This document shows positions 1 through 5,491 of a stretch of DNA of 5,923 nt, one piece after another. Source of the DNA: Betaproteobacteria bacterium (GTDB lineage Bacteria > Pseudomonadota > Gammaproteobacteria > Burkholderiales > SG8-41). A model generated the notes under the pieces. The model saw only the letters and a program-made list of their open reading frames with translations, made no database searches and was not told where the DNA came from. Both the position numbers and the translations under genes were made by a program. The stretch is taken from NCBI GenBank assembly GCA_025356695.1, contig JANXSE010000075.1:1-5923 (forward strand), read 5' to 3'. How positions within the stretch are numbered: the first letter of the stretch is position 1; each line of letters begins with the position of its first letter.

Positions 1-37
1 CTACGGGGCTACGGGGCTACGGGGCTACGGGGCTACG
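1..37. repeat. Octamer tandem repeat (CTACGGGG)n
   Basis: Four perfect copies of the 8-base unit CTACGGGG run from position 1 to 32, followed by a partial fifth copy (CTACG) before the pattern breaks at CTC. The array begins at the window edge, so its true length is unknown. The unit is not a multiple of three and lies outside any supported gene, so it is best read as an intergenic microsatellite-like array. Replication slippage could change its copy number. No function can be assigned. Confidence 0.9.
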
Positions 38-103
38 CTCTCACGCAAGTGGAAAGGGGGCCTTCTGCAAGGGGCAGAGGAAGTAGAAACGGATGGAGTG
101 AGT

Positions 104-230
104 TAGAAAGTTCCTTCCCCCCTTGAGGGGGAAGGGCAGGATGGGGGGAGGAAGCACCGTATGCCCACCACCCTTGTGGCCCCCTCGCCGATGAAGCCGG
201 CGCTCTCCCACGAGAAGCGCGGGAGAGCGC
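104..230 (+). repeat. Intergenic hairpin repeat R1 (MITE/REP-like)
   Basis: The element begins with an 8-bp perfect stem, CTTCCCCC (114-121) with GGGGGAAG (127-134), around the loop CTTGA. It continues through a G-rich tail ending GAAGCACC. It then carries an 18-base core at 178-195 and ends in a 10-bp perfect stem, GCGCTCTCCC (200-209) with GGGAGAGCGC (221-230). The core is the exact reverse complement of 4131-4148 in R2. The leading segment TAGAAAGTTCCTTCCCC (104-120) matches R2's left end with two mismatches. This architecture, a short non-coding element with hairpins at both ends, resembles the dispersed palindromic repeats common between genes of proteobacteria. Exact borders are uncertain. 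Confidence 0.75.
200..230 (-). terminator. Strong hairpin 3' of the hydroxylase operon (possible 3'-end signal)
   Basis: Ten perfect base pairs (200-209 with 221-230) close an 11-base loop about 47 bases past the stop codon of the molybdopterin-subunit gene. The stem is very GC-rich and would fold stably in the operon transcript. No U-tract follows it on the minus strand, so a standard intrinsic terminator is unlikely. A role in mRNA 3'-end protection, or as part of the R1 repeat with no regulatory role, is equally possible. Confidence 0.3.
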
Positions 231-276
231 AAGACTGCGCGTGGGGCTGCGGTTGCAGTTAAGACGCGCTGCTGCG

Positions 277-2553
277 TTACTTGCCCGACAACGCGGCCAG
301 TACTTTCGGCGGTGACATTGGCAAATCGGTGAGGCGCTTGCCGATGGCGTTGTGGATGGCGTTGGCCATTGCGGCCATCGGCGGCACGATGTTGGCTTCG
401 GCCATGCCTTTGACGCCGTAGGGGTGGTTGGGATTGGGCACTTCGACCAGCACGGTTTCGATCATCGGCAGGTCGGAGCACACCGGCATGCGGTAATCGA
501 GGAAGCCCGCGTTGGTCAGGCGGCCGTCCTTGTCGTAAATGTATTCCTCATTCAGCGCCCAGCCGATGCCCTGCGTGACGCCACCGTGGATCTGGCCTTC
601 GACATAGGCGGGGTGCACGGCGCGCCCGACGTCCTGCGCGGCGACCCAGCGCAGAATTTTCACGAGACCGGTTTCGGGGTCGACTTCAACATCGCAGAAC
701 TGCGTCGAGAAACCCGGTGCCTGGCCGCCGTCGTTGACGGCTGCCGATGCGGTGACCGGGCCGCCGGTGGCGGTGCGTTGCGCGGCGATTGCTTTTAACG
801 ACAGCGGTTCGAAGGCGCCGGCTTTTTTGCCGGCGGGGCGCGCGTGGCCGTCTTCCCAGATCACGTCTTCAACGTCGATCTTCCAGATTTTTGCGGCGCG
901 TGCGCACAACTCGGCAATCACTTTGTTGCAGGCGTTGATCACTGCTTTGCCGGTGGCATAGGTGACGCGCGAGCCGCCGGTGCCCTGCGTGTAGCCCACC
1001 GAGTTGGTGTCGGCGATGATCGGCCGCACGCGGTCGTAATCAATGCCCAGCGCCTCGGCCGCCATCAGCGCCATCGAGGCGCGCGAGCCGCCGATGTCGG
1101 GGCTGCCGGTGGAGACCACCGCGGTGCCGTCTTCGTTGATCGACACCGTCGCGCTCGATTCGCCGCCGCCGTTGAACCAGTAGCCCGAAGCGACGCCGCG
1201 CCCCTGATTTTTACCGAGCGGCGTTTTGTAGCCCGGGTGTTTCGCCAAGGCCTGCAGCGTTTCGGCGAAGCCGGCGTGCGTGTGCTTCGGCCCCCAGATC
1301 AGCGGCGTGCCGATCTTCGCGGTGTTTTTCAGGCGCAGTTGCAAAGGGTCCATGCCGATCTTCTTGGCGACGGCGTCGAGCGTGCTCTCGACGGCAAATG
1401 CCGAGATCGGCGAGCCCGGCGCGCGATAGGCGACAGCCTTCGGCCGGTTGCACACCACGTCGTAGCCGATGGTGCGCATGTTGGCAATGTCGTAGGGCGC
1501 GAGGCCGCACATGCAGCCGTTCATCACCGGTGAGCCGGGAAAAGCGCCGGCCTGATATTTGAACAGCGCATCGGCGGCGACGATCTTGCCGTCTTTCATG
1601 ACGCCGATCTTGATCGTCATCGAGGCGCCGGAGGTCGGGCCGCTGCCCTTGAACACTTCTTCGCGCGTCATTGTCATTTTCACCGGGTGGCCGCTCTTGC
1701 GCGACAGCGCCACCGCCAGCGGCTCGAGATAAACCACCGTCTTGCCGCCGAAGGCACCGCCGATTTCCGCGGCATGCACGCGCAAGTCGCCCGTTTTCAT
1801 GTTGAGCAGCTTGGCGACGTAGGTGCGCACGATGAAGTGGCCCTGCGTTGACACCCACAACTCGGATTGCCCGTCGCTGTCGGTGCGCGCAATGCAGGCG
1901 TGCGGCTCGATATAACCCTGGTGCACCGCGGCGGTGGTGAAATTCATTTCAACGATTTCATCGGCTGCGGCAAAGCCGGCGGCAATGTCACCCAGTTTGT
2001 ATTCGATGCGCTTCGAGATGTTCGAGGCTTTGGCGGGCGGCGGTTCGATGCCGCGCGTGATCATGTCTTCGAACAACAGCGGCGCGTCGGCCGCCATCGC
2101 GGCATCGACGTCGATCACGTGCGGCAGCACTTCGTATTCGACTTCGATCAGCTTGAGCGCCGCGTCGGCGATTTTCTGGCTGGTGGCGGCAATCGCGGCA
2201 ATCGCGTGGCCTTCATACAGCACCTTCTCGCGCGCGAGGATGTTGCGCGTCATGTGCCAGTAGTTGACGGCGATGCGCTCGGGGCCGACGTATTCGAATT
2301 TCTGCTCGGGCAGATCGGCCGCGGTGAGCACGGCCTTGACGCCGGGCAGCGCCTCGGCTTTTTTGGTATTGAGCGAGCGGATGCGCGCGTGCGCGTGCGG
2401 CGAACGCAGCACCTTGCCCCACAACATGCCGGGCAGGTTGAAGTCGGCGCCGTATTGGGCGAGGCCCGTCACCTTGGGCACGCCGTCGGGGCGCACCGGG
2501 CTGGTGCCGATGACCTTCAGTTTTTTCTCGGGATAACTGGTCGGGGTGTCCAT
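277..2553 (-). CDS. Xanthine dehydrogenase/CO dehydrogenase-family molybdopterin-binding large subunit
   Basis: This 758-residue protein is the catalytic subunit of a molybdenum hydroxylase; family members are usually about 750-810 residues. An N-terminal aldehyde oxidase/xanthine dehydrogenase hammerhead domain (about 15-130, opening RPDGVPKVTG) precedes the molybdopterin-binding domain. Visible motifs are STQGHF with the conserved Gln237, GGAFGGK (265-271), the substrate-side loop AYRAPGSP (375-382), and PYGVKGMAEA (711-720), whose Glu719 aligns with the catalytic base. The loop has Ala378 where Cu-Mo CO dehydrogenases have Cys (AYxCSFR), so this is not a form I CO dehydrogenase. It has Pro379 where bovine xanthine dehydrogenase has the purine-stacking Phe of RGFG. 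The substrate is therefore unknown; N-heterocycles, aldehydes or aromatic compounds are possible. The ATG at 2553 is chosen because homology starts there and GGAGG lies 8 bases upstream; the frame stays open farther upstream only as a shadow of the preceding gene. It is the last gene of the operon, 2 bases after the iron-sulfur subunit stop. No signal peptide is seen, so it is probably cytoplasmic. Confidence 0.95.
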   Translation of the reverse strand: MDTPTSYPEKKLKVIGTSPVRPDGVPKVTGLAQYGADFNLPGMLWGKVLRSPHAHARIRSLNTKKAEALPGVKAVLTAADLPEQKFEYVGPERIAVNYWHMTRNILAREKVLYEGHAIAAIAATSQKIADAALKLIEVEYEVLPHVIDVDAAMAADAPLLFEDMITRGIEPPPAKASNISKRIEYKLGDIAAGFAAADEIVEMNFTTAAVHQGYIEPHACIARTDSDGQSELWVSTQGHFIVRTYVAKLLNMKTGDLRVHAAEIGGAFGGKTVVYLEPLAVALSRKSGHPVKMTMTREEVFKGSGPTSGASMTIKIGVMKDGKIVAADALFKYQAGAFPGSPVMNGCMCGLAPYDIANMRTIGYDVVCNRPKAVAYRAPGSPISAFAVESTLDAVAKKIGMDPLQLRLKNTAKIGTPLIWGPKHTHAGFAETLQALAKHPGYKTPLGKNQGRGVASGYWFNGGGESSATVSINEDGTAVVSTGSPDIGGSRASMALMAAEALGIDYDRVRPIIADTNSVGYTQGTGGSRVTYATGKAVINACNKVIAELCARAAKIWKIDVEDVIWEDGHARPAGKKAGAFEPLSLKAIAAQRTATGGPVTASAAVNDGGQAPGFSTQFCDVEVDPETGLVKILRWVAAQDVGRAVHPAYVEGQIHGGVTQGIGWALNEEYIYDKDGRLTNAGFLDYRMPVCSDLPMIETVLVEVPNPNHPYGVKGMAEANIVPPMAAMANAIHNAIGKRLTDLPMSPPKVLAALSGK

Positions 2554-2555
2554 GT

Positions 2556-3032
2556 CTATGTCCTCCGCATTTCGACGGCGGCGGCAAGCACCGCCTCGAC
2601 GATTTTGTTGTAACCGGTGCAGCGGCACAGATTGCCCGCCAGCCAATAGCGCACTTCGGTCTCGGTCGGGTCGGGGTTGCGTTCGAGCAGCGATTTTGCC
2701 GCGATCAGCATGCCCGGCGTGCAGATGCCGCATTGCAGCGCCGCGTGTTCGAGAAACTTCTGCTGCAGCACGTGCAACTGCGCGCCGTTGGCCATGCCTT
2801 CGATGGTTTCGATGGTTTTGCCCTCGGCCTCGACGCCGAGCATCAGGCACGAGCAGACCAGCCGCCCGTTCACTGTCACGCTGCAGGCGCCGCAGTCACC
2901 GCTGGCGCAGCCTTCCTTGGTGCCGGTCATGTGCAGTTCATCGCGCAGCACGTCGAGCAGCGTCTGCTGCGTTTCACACAGAAACTCGACGGGGTTGCCG
3001 TTGAGCGTGGTCGTTACATGGTGCTTGGCCAT
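2556..3032 (-). CDS. [2Fe-2S] iron-sulfur subunit of molybdenum hydroxylase (CoxS/XdhC-like small subunit)
   Basis: This 158-residue protein carries both [2Fe-2S] clusters that pass electrons from the Mo centre to FAD. The N-terminal plant-ferredoxin-type domain has GCASGDCGAC (41-50), giving Cys42, Cys47 and Cys50, with Cys62 in VCSCLML as the likely fourth ligand. The C-terminal all-helical [2Fe-2S]-binding domain has CGICTPGM (Cys101, Cys104) and NLCRCTGY (Cys136, Cys138). All eight expected ligands are present and the length is typical of the family. The start at 3032 is fixed by the conserved beginning MAKHHVTTTLNG and by an AGGGGA ribosome-binding site about 8 bases upstream. Its ATG overlaps the stop of the FAD-subunit gene by one base (TAATG), which indicates translational coupling. 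Its stop is 2 bases before the large-subunit start, and its last codons contain that gene's ribosome-binding site. The protein is cytoplasmic, with no signal peptide. Confidence 0.96.
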   Translation of the reverse strand: MAKHHVTTTLNGNPVEFLCETQQTLLDVLRDELHMTGTKEGCASGDCGACSVTVNGRLVCSCLMLGVEAEGKTIETIEGMANGAQLHVLQQKFLEHAALQCGICTPGMLIAAKSLLERNPDPTETEVRYWLAGNLCRCTGYNKIVEAVLAAAVEMRRT

Positions 3033-3904
3033 TACGGGTTCCCCTTTGCGCGGTCGCGCGCAATCGTGGCGGCGCGGCGTGCCATCACGCCGACCACCTT
3101 GATCCGATATTCCTTGGTGCCGCGTTTGTCGTCGATCGGTTTGGCCGCGGCACTCGCAGCGGCTTCGAGGCGGGCGAGTGCGGCGTCGTCGACGCTGCTG
3201 CCGATCAGTGCCGCGGCGGCTTCTGCTACCAGCAGGGCGGTCGCGGCGACGGCGCCCAGGCTCACGCGTGCATCGGTGCACACGCCCTTGGCGCCGAGTG
3301 TCAGATTGACTGCTGCACCGACCACCGCGATGTCCATCTCGGTGCGCGGCGTGAAGCGCAGATAAGCGTCCGCCGCATGCGGCGGGCGTTTGGCAAGAAA
3401 AAACGAGGTGACGATTTCACCCTTGGCGAGCGAGGTCTTGCCCGGGCCGGTGACGATGTCTTCGACGCGCGCTTCGCGTTTGCCTTTGGGGCCGGCGATG
3501 CTCGCAATGGCGCCGGCGGCGATCAGCGCTGGCACGCTGTCGGCGGCCGGCGAGGCGTTGCACAGATTGCCACCCACACTTGCGCGGCCCTTGACCTGGA
3601 TCGAACCGATCAGCGCGATCGCTTCGGTGAGGCCGGGCCAGGCTTTTGAAAATGCTTTGTGCTCGACGATTTCCATGCAAGGCACCGCAGCGCCGAAACG
3701 AAAGCCGCCGTTCTCGGCAGTGATCGTGGTCATTTCGGGAATACCTTTGATGTCGACCACCAGCGCCGGCTCGACACGACCGGCGCGCATCTGCACCAGC
3801 AGGTCGGAGCCGCCGGCTAGCACTTTGGTCAGGCCCTGCGCCCCGGCCAGCAGCGCAATCGCCGCTTCCAGCGTTTTGGGCGCTTCGTAACGCAATTCGC
3901 TCAT
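3032..3904 (-). CDS. FAD-binding middle subunit of molybdenum hydroxylase (CoxM-like)
   Basis: This 290-residue flavoprotein accepts electrons from the [2Fe-2S] subunit and hands them to an external acceptor (NAD+, quinone or another; not decidable here). The N-terminal FAD-binding domain (about 4-175) shows the two diagnostic FAD segments: AGGSDL (30-35) and ASVGGNLCNASPAAD (108-122). The C-terminal CO-dehydrogenase flavoprotein domain begins near YLRFTPRTEMD (181-191) and ends in an Arg/Lys-rich tail. The length matches CoxM-type subunits. There is no room for the extra 4Fe-4S insertion that marks 4-hydroxybenzoyl-CoA reductase HcrB, so that enzyme type is disfavoured. The start at 3904 has a GAGGA ribosome-binding site about 8 bases upstream. 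It is the first gene of the minus-strand operon, and its stop overlaps the next start as TAATG. The gene order FAD, FeS, Mo matches coxMSL. Confidence 0.95.
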   Translation of the reverse strand: MSELRYEAPKTLEAAIALLAGAQGLTKVLAGGSDLLVQMRAGRVEPALVVDIKGIPEMTTITAENGGFRFGAAVPCMEIVEHKAFSKAWPGLTEAIALIGSIQVKGRASVGGNLCNASPAADSVPALIAAGAIASIAGPKGKREARVEDIVTGPGKTSLAKGEIVTSFFLAKRPPHAADAYLRFTPRTEMDIAVVGAAVNLTLGAKGVCTDARVSLGAVAATALLVAEAAAALIGSSVDDAALARLEAAASAAAKPIDDKRGTKEYRIKVVGVMARRAATIARDRAKGNP

Positions 3905-3939
3905 CTTGATTTCCTCGTTATCGTGCAGCGCACGGTTTT

Positions 3940-3945
3940 ATTTTA
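3940..3945 (-). promoter_or_regulatory. Candidate -10 box for the hydroxylase operon (TAAAAT)
   Basis: On the minus strand this reads TAAAAT, one mismatch from TATAAT, in an AT-rich patch about 35 bases upstream of the FAD-subunit start codon. No TTGACA-like -35 box stands 16-18 bases upstream, so an activator-dependent promoter is plausible if this site is real. A short palindrome, CGTGC-AGC-GCACG (3922-3934), would lie at or near the transcription start. Confidence 0.25.
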
Positions 3946-3953
3946 TGCAGGAC

Positions 3954-4001
3954 CGGAAATTGTAGCGCGTGGAGGCATTCAGCGCGTGACGACAATTTCC
4001 G
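3954..4001. promoter_or_regulatory. 10-bp inverted repeat with internal direct repeats (candidate operator)
   Basis: CGGAAATTGT (3954-3963) is the perfect reverse complement of ACAATTTCCG (3992-4001), with 28 bases between the arms. Inside lie two direct copies of AGCGCGTG (3964-3971 and 3981-3988), 17 bases apart start to start. The site begins about 50 bases upstream of the operon's first start codon, where a regulator would be expected to bind. It could instead be a stem with a large loop in an RNA. The binding protein is unknown and no regulator gene is in the window. Confidence 0.4.
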
Positions 4002-4047
4002 AGGGTATCAAGCTAACACTTCGTGTGGCAGGTTTGTTTGTGGTGGG

Positions 4048-4070
4048 TCAATTCAATGCATGTGAATTGA
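4048..4070. promoter_or_regulatory. 8-bp-arm palindrome in the divergent region (candidate operator)
   Basis: TCAATTCA (4048-4055) and TGAATTGA (4063-4070) are perfect inverted arms around a 7-base spacer, which itself contains ATGCAT. The 23-base AT-rich dyad stands out in a GC-rich genome and has the size of a dimeric helix-turn-helix operator. It lies about 145 bases upstream of the operon start and about 320 bases before the divergent gene. Function is inferred only from symmetry and position. Confidence 0.45.
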
Positions 4071-4090
4071 TCGATGTGTAGCGCGCAAAT

Positions 4091-4216
4091 CAGAAGGTTC
4101 CTTCCCCCCCCTGGTGGGGGGAGAGCCAGTTTCATCGGCGAGGGGGCCGCAGGATGGGGGCGGGCGCCGTTACCCTCCACCCTAACCCTCCCCCACAAGG
4201 GGGGAGGGAATAAAAA
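4091..4216 (-). repeat. Intergenic hairpin repeat R2, inverted relative to R1
   Basis: The left end has the stem CCCCCC (4106-4111) with GGGGGG (4116-4121). The core at 4131-4148, TTCATCGGCGAGGGGGCC, is identical to the reverse complement of 178-195 in R1. The right end has a 9-bp perfect stem, CCCTCCCCC (4186-4194) with GGGGGAGGG (4200-4208), whose minus-strand loop CTTGT resembles the CTTGA loop of R1 and R4. Read on the minus strand, the order of parts matches R1 on the plus strand, so the two are copies of one element in opposite orientation on either side of the hydroxylase operon. Both ends carry hairpins, as in MITE- or REP-doublet-type elements. No open reading frame is present. Confidence 0.75.
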
Positions 4217-4256
4217 CAATAGGACTGAACCAACGCAGTGCACGAATTAGCAAGCG

Positions 4257-4300
4257 CCCTCTCCCTTGATGGGAGAGGGTAGGGGTGAGGGTGAAGAAGC
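4257..4300 (+). repeat. Hairpin repeat R3
   Basis: A 9-bp perfect stem, CCCTCTCCC (4257-4265) with GGGAGAGGG (4271-4279), closes a TTGAT loop. It is followed by the tail TAGGGGTGAGGGTGAAGAAGC. The same stem and nearly the same tail occur at 5492 (R4). It lies upstream of the oxidoreductase promoter candidate on the same strand. The hairpin is not followed by a T-run. Confidence 0.8.
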
Positions 4301-4336
4301 CCCGCACCACCTCCATCCACCCCGCGCCCCGTCCGG

Positions 4337-4342
4337 TAGAAT
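4337..4342 (+). promoter_or_regulatory. Candidate -10 box for the Gfo/Idh/MocA gene (TAGAAT)
   Basis: TAGAAT differs from TATAAT at one base. It stands about 49 bases before the proposed start at 4391, which would give a short leader of roughly 40 bases. No convincing -35 hexamer is present 16-18 bases upstream. GC-rich betaproteobacterial promoters often have poor -35 boxes, so this stays tentative. The TAG of this box is also the in-frame stop that limits any upstream extension of the gene. Confidence 0.35.
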
Positions 4343-4378
4343 CACCCTGGGGCGCATCGAACGCCCGCCATTCATTCC

Positions 4379-4384
4379 GGGGAG
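4379..4384 (+). promoter_or_regulatory. Ribosome-binding site (GGGGAG) that fixes a non-ATG start
   Basis: GGGGAG ends 6 bases before the ATC at 4391, a near-ideal distance. It ends 60 bases before the first in-frame ATG at 4445, far too distant to serve it. It therefore supports initiation at 4391; the ATC at 4388 would be only 3 bases away. Confidence 0.6.
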
Positions 4385-4390
4385 ACCATC

Positions 4391-5476
4391 ATCGAACGCA
4401 AGCAGCTCGGTATTGCCGTCGTCGGCAGCGGCCGCATCGGCACCATGCGCGCGCGCCAGGCGCTGGCGCATCCGTCGGTCAACTTCGTCGGCGTTGCGGA
4501 CCGCGTCGGCGACAATGCGAAAACACTTGCCGGCAAAGTCGGCGCGCAGTTTCACACCGCCGACAATCTCGAAGCGATTGCGCGCCCCGAGGTCAACGCG
4601 GTGATCGTGTCGACCGCTGAGGGCGAGCACATGAAGCCGATCCTGCAGGCGATCGAGCTCGGCAAGCCGGTGCTGGTGGAGAAACCGATTGCGCTGTCGG
4701 TAGCCGATGCCGACCGCATCATCGAGGCGTCCGAGAAGGCCGGTGTGGAAGTGCGCGTCGGTTACAGCCGCCGCTTCAAAGACCTGCGCTGGATGCTGGC
4801 GAAGGAGCAGATCAAGCAGGGGCGCATGGGAAAAGTTACGGGCATCTCGGCGCGCCTCTTCAATAACCGCGCCAACGGCATCGCCATCATGACGCGCGAC
4901 CGCGAGGCCACACCGGTGGTCGATGCGCTGACGTATTACGTCGATATCGTGAACTGGATGCTCGAAGGCGCGCAGCCCGTCGAGGTATTTGCGCGCGGGC
5001 AGAAGGGCGTGCTGAAGGCGGCGGGGTTTGATGTGGATGACATCAACTACGCGATCATCACTTATTCCGACGGCACGGTGGTCAACCTGACGGTGAGTTA
5101 CGCGCTGCCGGAGAAATATCCGGCGCTCGGGCACGCCACGCGCTTCGAGATGCTCGGCACCGAAGGCGTGTTGATTGTCGATGACGATCACACCGACCAG
5201 ATCATGTACACCAACAAGGGCATTCCGCACGTCTATCTGCCCGGGCATGAAGTGAACATGGTGTTTCTCAACAGCGGCACGCCGGGCGATTGGGCGCTTG
5301 GCGAATTTCATGGCGCGATTGCCAACGAAACGCGCGCCTGGCTCGATCATCTGGTCACCGGCAAGCCCTGCCTGCTGGCAACGCCGCGCGAAGCGCGCAC
5401 CACGCTGGAGACGACGCTGGGCATTCAATTAGCGGCGGAGACCGGGCGCATCATCACGCTGCCGCTGCCGGGGTGA
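4391..5476 (+). CDS. Gfo/Idh/MocA-family NAD(P)-dependent oxidoreductase (inositol 2-dehydrogenase-like)
   Basis: From the proposed ATC start the protein has 361 residues, typical of the family. The N-terminal Rossmann fold opens with LGIAVVGSGRIGT, with GxGxxG at 12-17. The family EKP signature is at 97-99, with Lys98 as the catalytic lysine. Next comes VGYSRRF (123-129), then the C-terminal alpha/beta substrate domain with PVVDALTYYVDIVNW (175-189). Asp178 aligns with the family's conserved Asp, but the position four residues on, His in B. subtilis IolG, is Tyr182 here, so inositol specificity should not be assumed. The first ATG (4445) would remove the whole glycine motif. No ATG, GTG or TTG lies between the in-frame stop at 4337 and 4445, so ATC at 4391 after GGGGAG is the best start; ATC 4388 or ATT 4370 are weaker options. 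The reaction is expected to be reversible oxidation of a sugar, polyol or related alcohol in the cytoplasm. The gene is divergent from the hydroxylase operon; a shared pathway is possible but unproven. Confidence 0.9.
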   Translation: MERKQLGIAVVGSGRIGTMRARQALAHPSVNFVGVADRVGDNAKTLAGKVGAQFHTADNLEAIARPEVNAVIVSTAEGEHMKPILQAIELGKPVLVEKPIALSVADADRIIEASEKAGVEVRVGYSRRFKDLRWMLAKEQIKQGRMGKVTGISARLFNNRANGIAIMTRDREATPVVDALTYYVDIVNWMLEGAQPVEVFARGQKGVLKAAGFDVDDINYAIITYSDGTVVNLTVSYALPEKYPALGHATRFEMLGTEGVLIVDDDHTDQIMYTNKGIPHVYLPGHEVNMVFLNSGTPGDWALGEFHGAIANETRAWLDHLVTGKPCLLATPREARTTLETTLGIQLAAETGRIITLPLPG

Positions 5477-5491
5477 AGGGCAAGTTTTTCT

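Larger units (their letters stand above)
38..276. other. Gene-free region downstream of the hydroxylase operon
   Basis: I see no credible gene here. An open frame on the minus strand runs through it, but its product is a low-complexity Arg/Pro/Gln/His-rich shadow of the adjacent gene with no recognisable domain. The region holds the R1 hairpin repeat (described separately) and the 3' flank of the molybdopterin-subunit gene, whose stop codon is at 277-279. No run of T follows the hairpins in the direction of operon transcription, so a classic intrinsic terminator is not visible. The 200-230 hairpin could still act as a 3'-end stabiliser or as part of a factor-dependent terminator. Confidence 0.6.
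3905..4390. other. Divergent intergenic region between the hydroxylase operon and the oxidoreductase gene
   Basis: No gene is supported in this 486-base stretch. The half next to the operon (3905-4080) has lower GC than its surroundings. It contains two clear inverted repeats (3954-4001 and 4048-4070) and a weak promoter candidate for the operon. The half next to the oxidoreductase (4091-4300) is filled with hairpin repeats R2 and R3. A TAGAAT box at 4337-4342 and a strong ribosome-binding site at 4379-4384 serve the plus-strand gene. No tRNA or riboswitch-like structure is evident. Confidence 0.7.

Noticed and set aside
1..37. CRISPR-like array from the repeated units at the start
   Set aside because: The units are 8 bases and directly adjacent with no spacers, so this is a simple tandem repeat.
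41..481. Minus-strand open frame covering the end of the hydroxylase gene and the R1 repeat
   Set aside because: Overlaps a real gene in another frame, runs through hairpin repeats, and its composition (Arg, Gln, His, Pro) is that of a shadow frame.
1408..1431. Calling the operon a CO dehydrogenase (coxMSL)
   Set aside because: Gene order fits, but the active-site loop lacks the AYxCSFR motif of form I and the AYRGAGR motif of form II enzymes.
352..2613. Several plus-strand open frames of 150-250 codons opposite the molybdopterin-subunit gene
   Set aside because: Low-complexity translations with no recognisable motif, all antisense to the well-conserved hydroxylase subunit.
277..2850. Longer version of the large subunit starting at 2850
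   Set aside because: The extra 99 residues are the iron-sulfur gene read in another frame. Homology and the ribosome-binding site both point to 2553.
3032..3904. Calling the operon 4-hydroxybenzoyl-CoA reductase
   Set aside because: The flavin subunit is 290 residues and lacks the 4Fe-4S-binding insertion characteristic of HcrB.
4247..5428. A long open frame (393 codons) on the minus strand opposite the oxidoreductase gene
   Set aside because: Its product is rich in Arg/His/Asp/Val with no domain signature and lies fully antisense to a clearly conserved gene. High GC creates such long shadow frames.
4445..5476. Start of the oxidoreductase at the first ATG (4445)
   Set aside because: It would delete the first beta strand and the GxGxxG cofactor motif and has no suitable ribosome-binding site.
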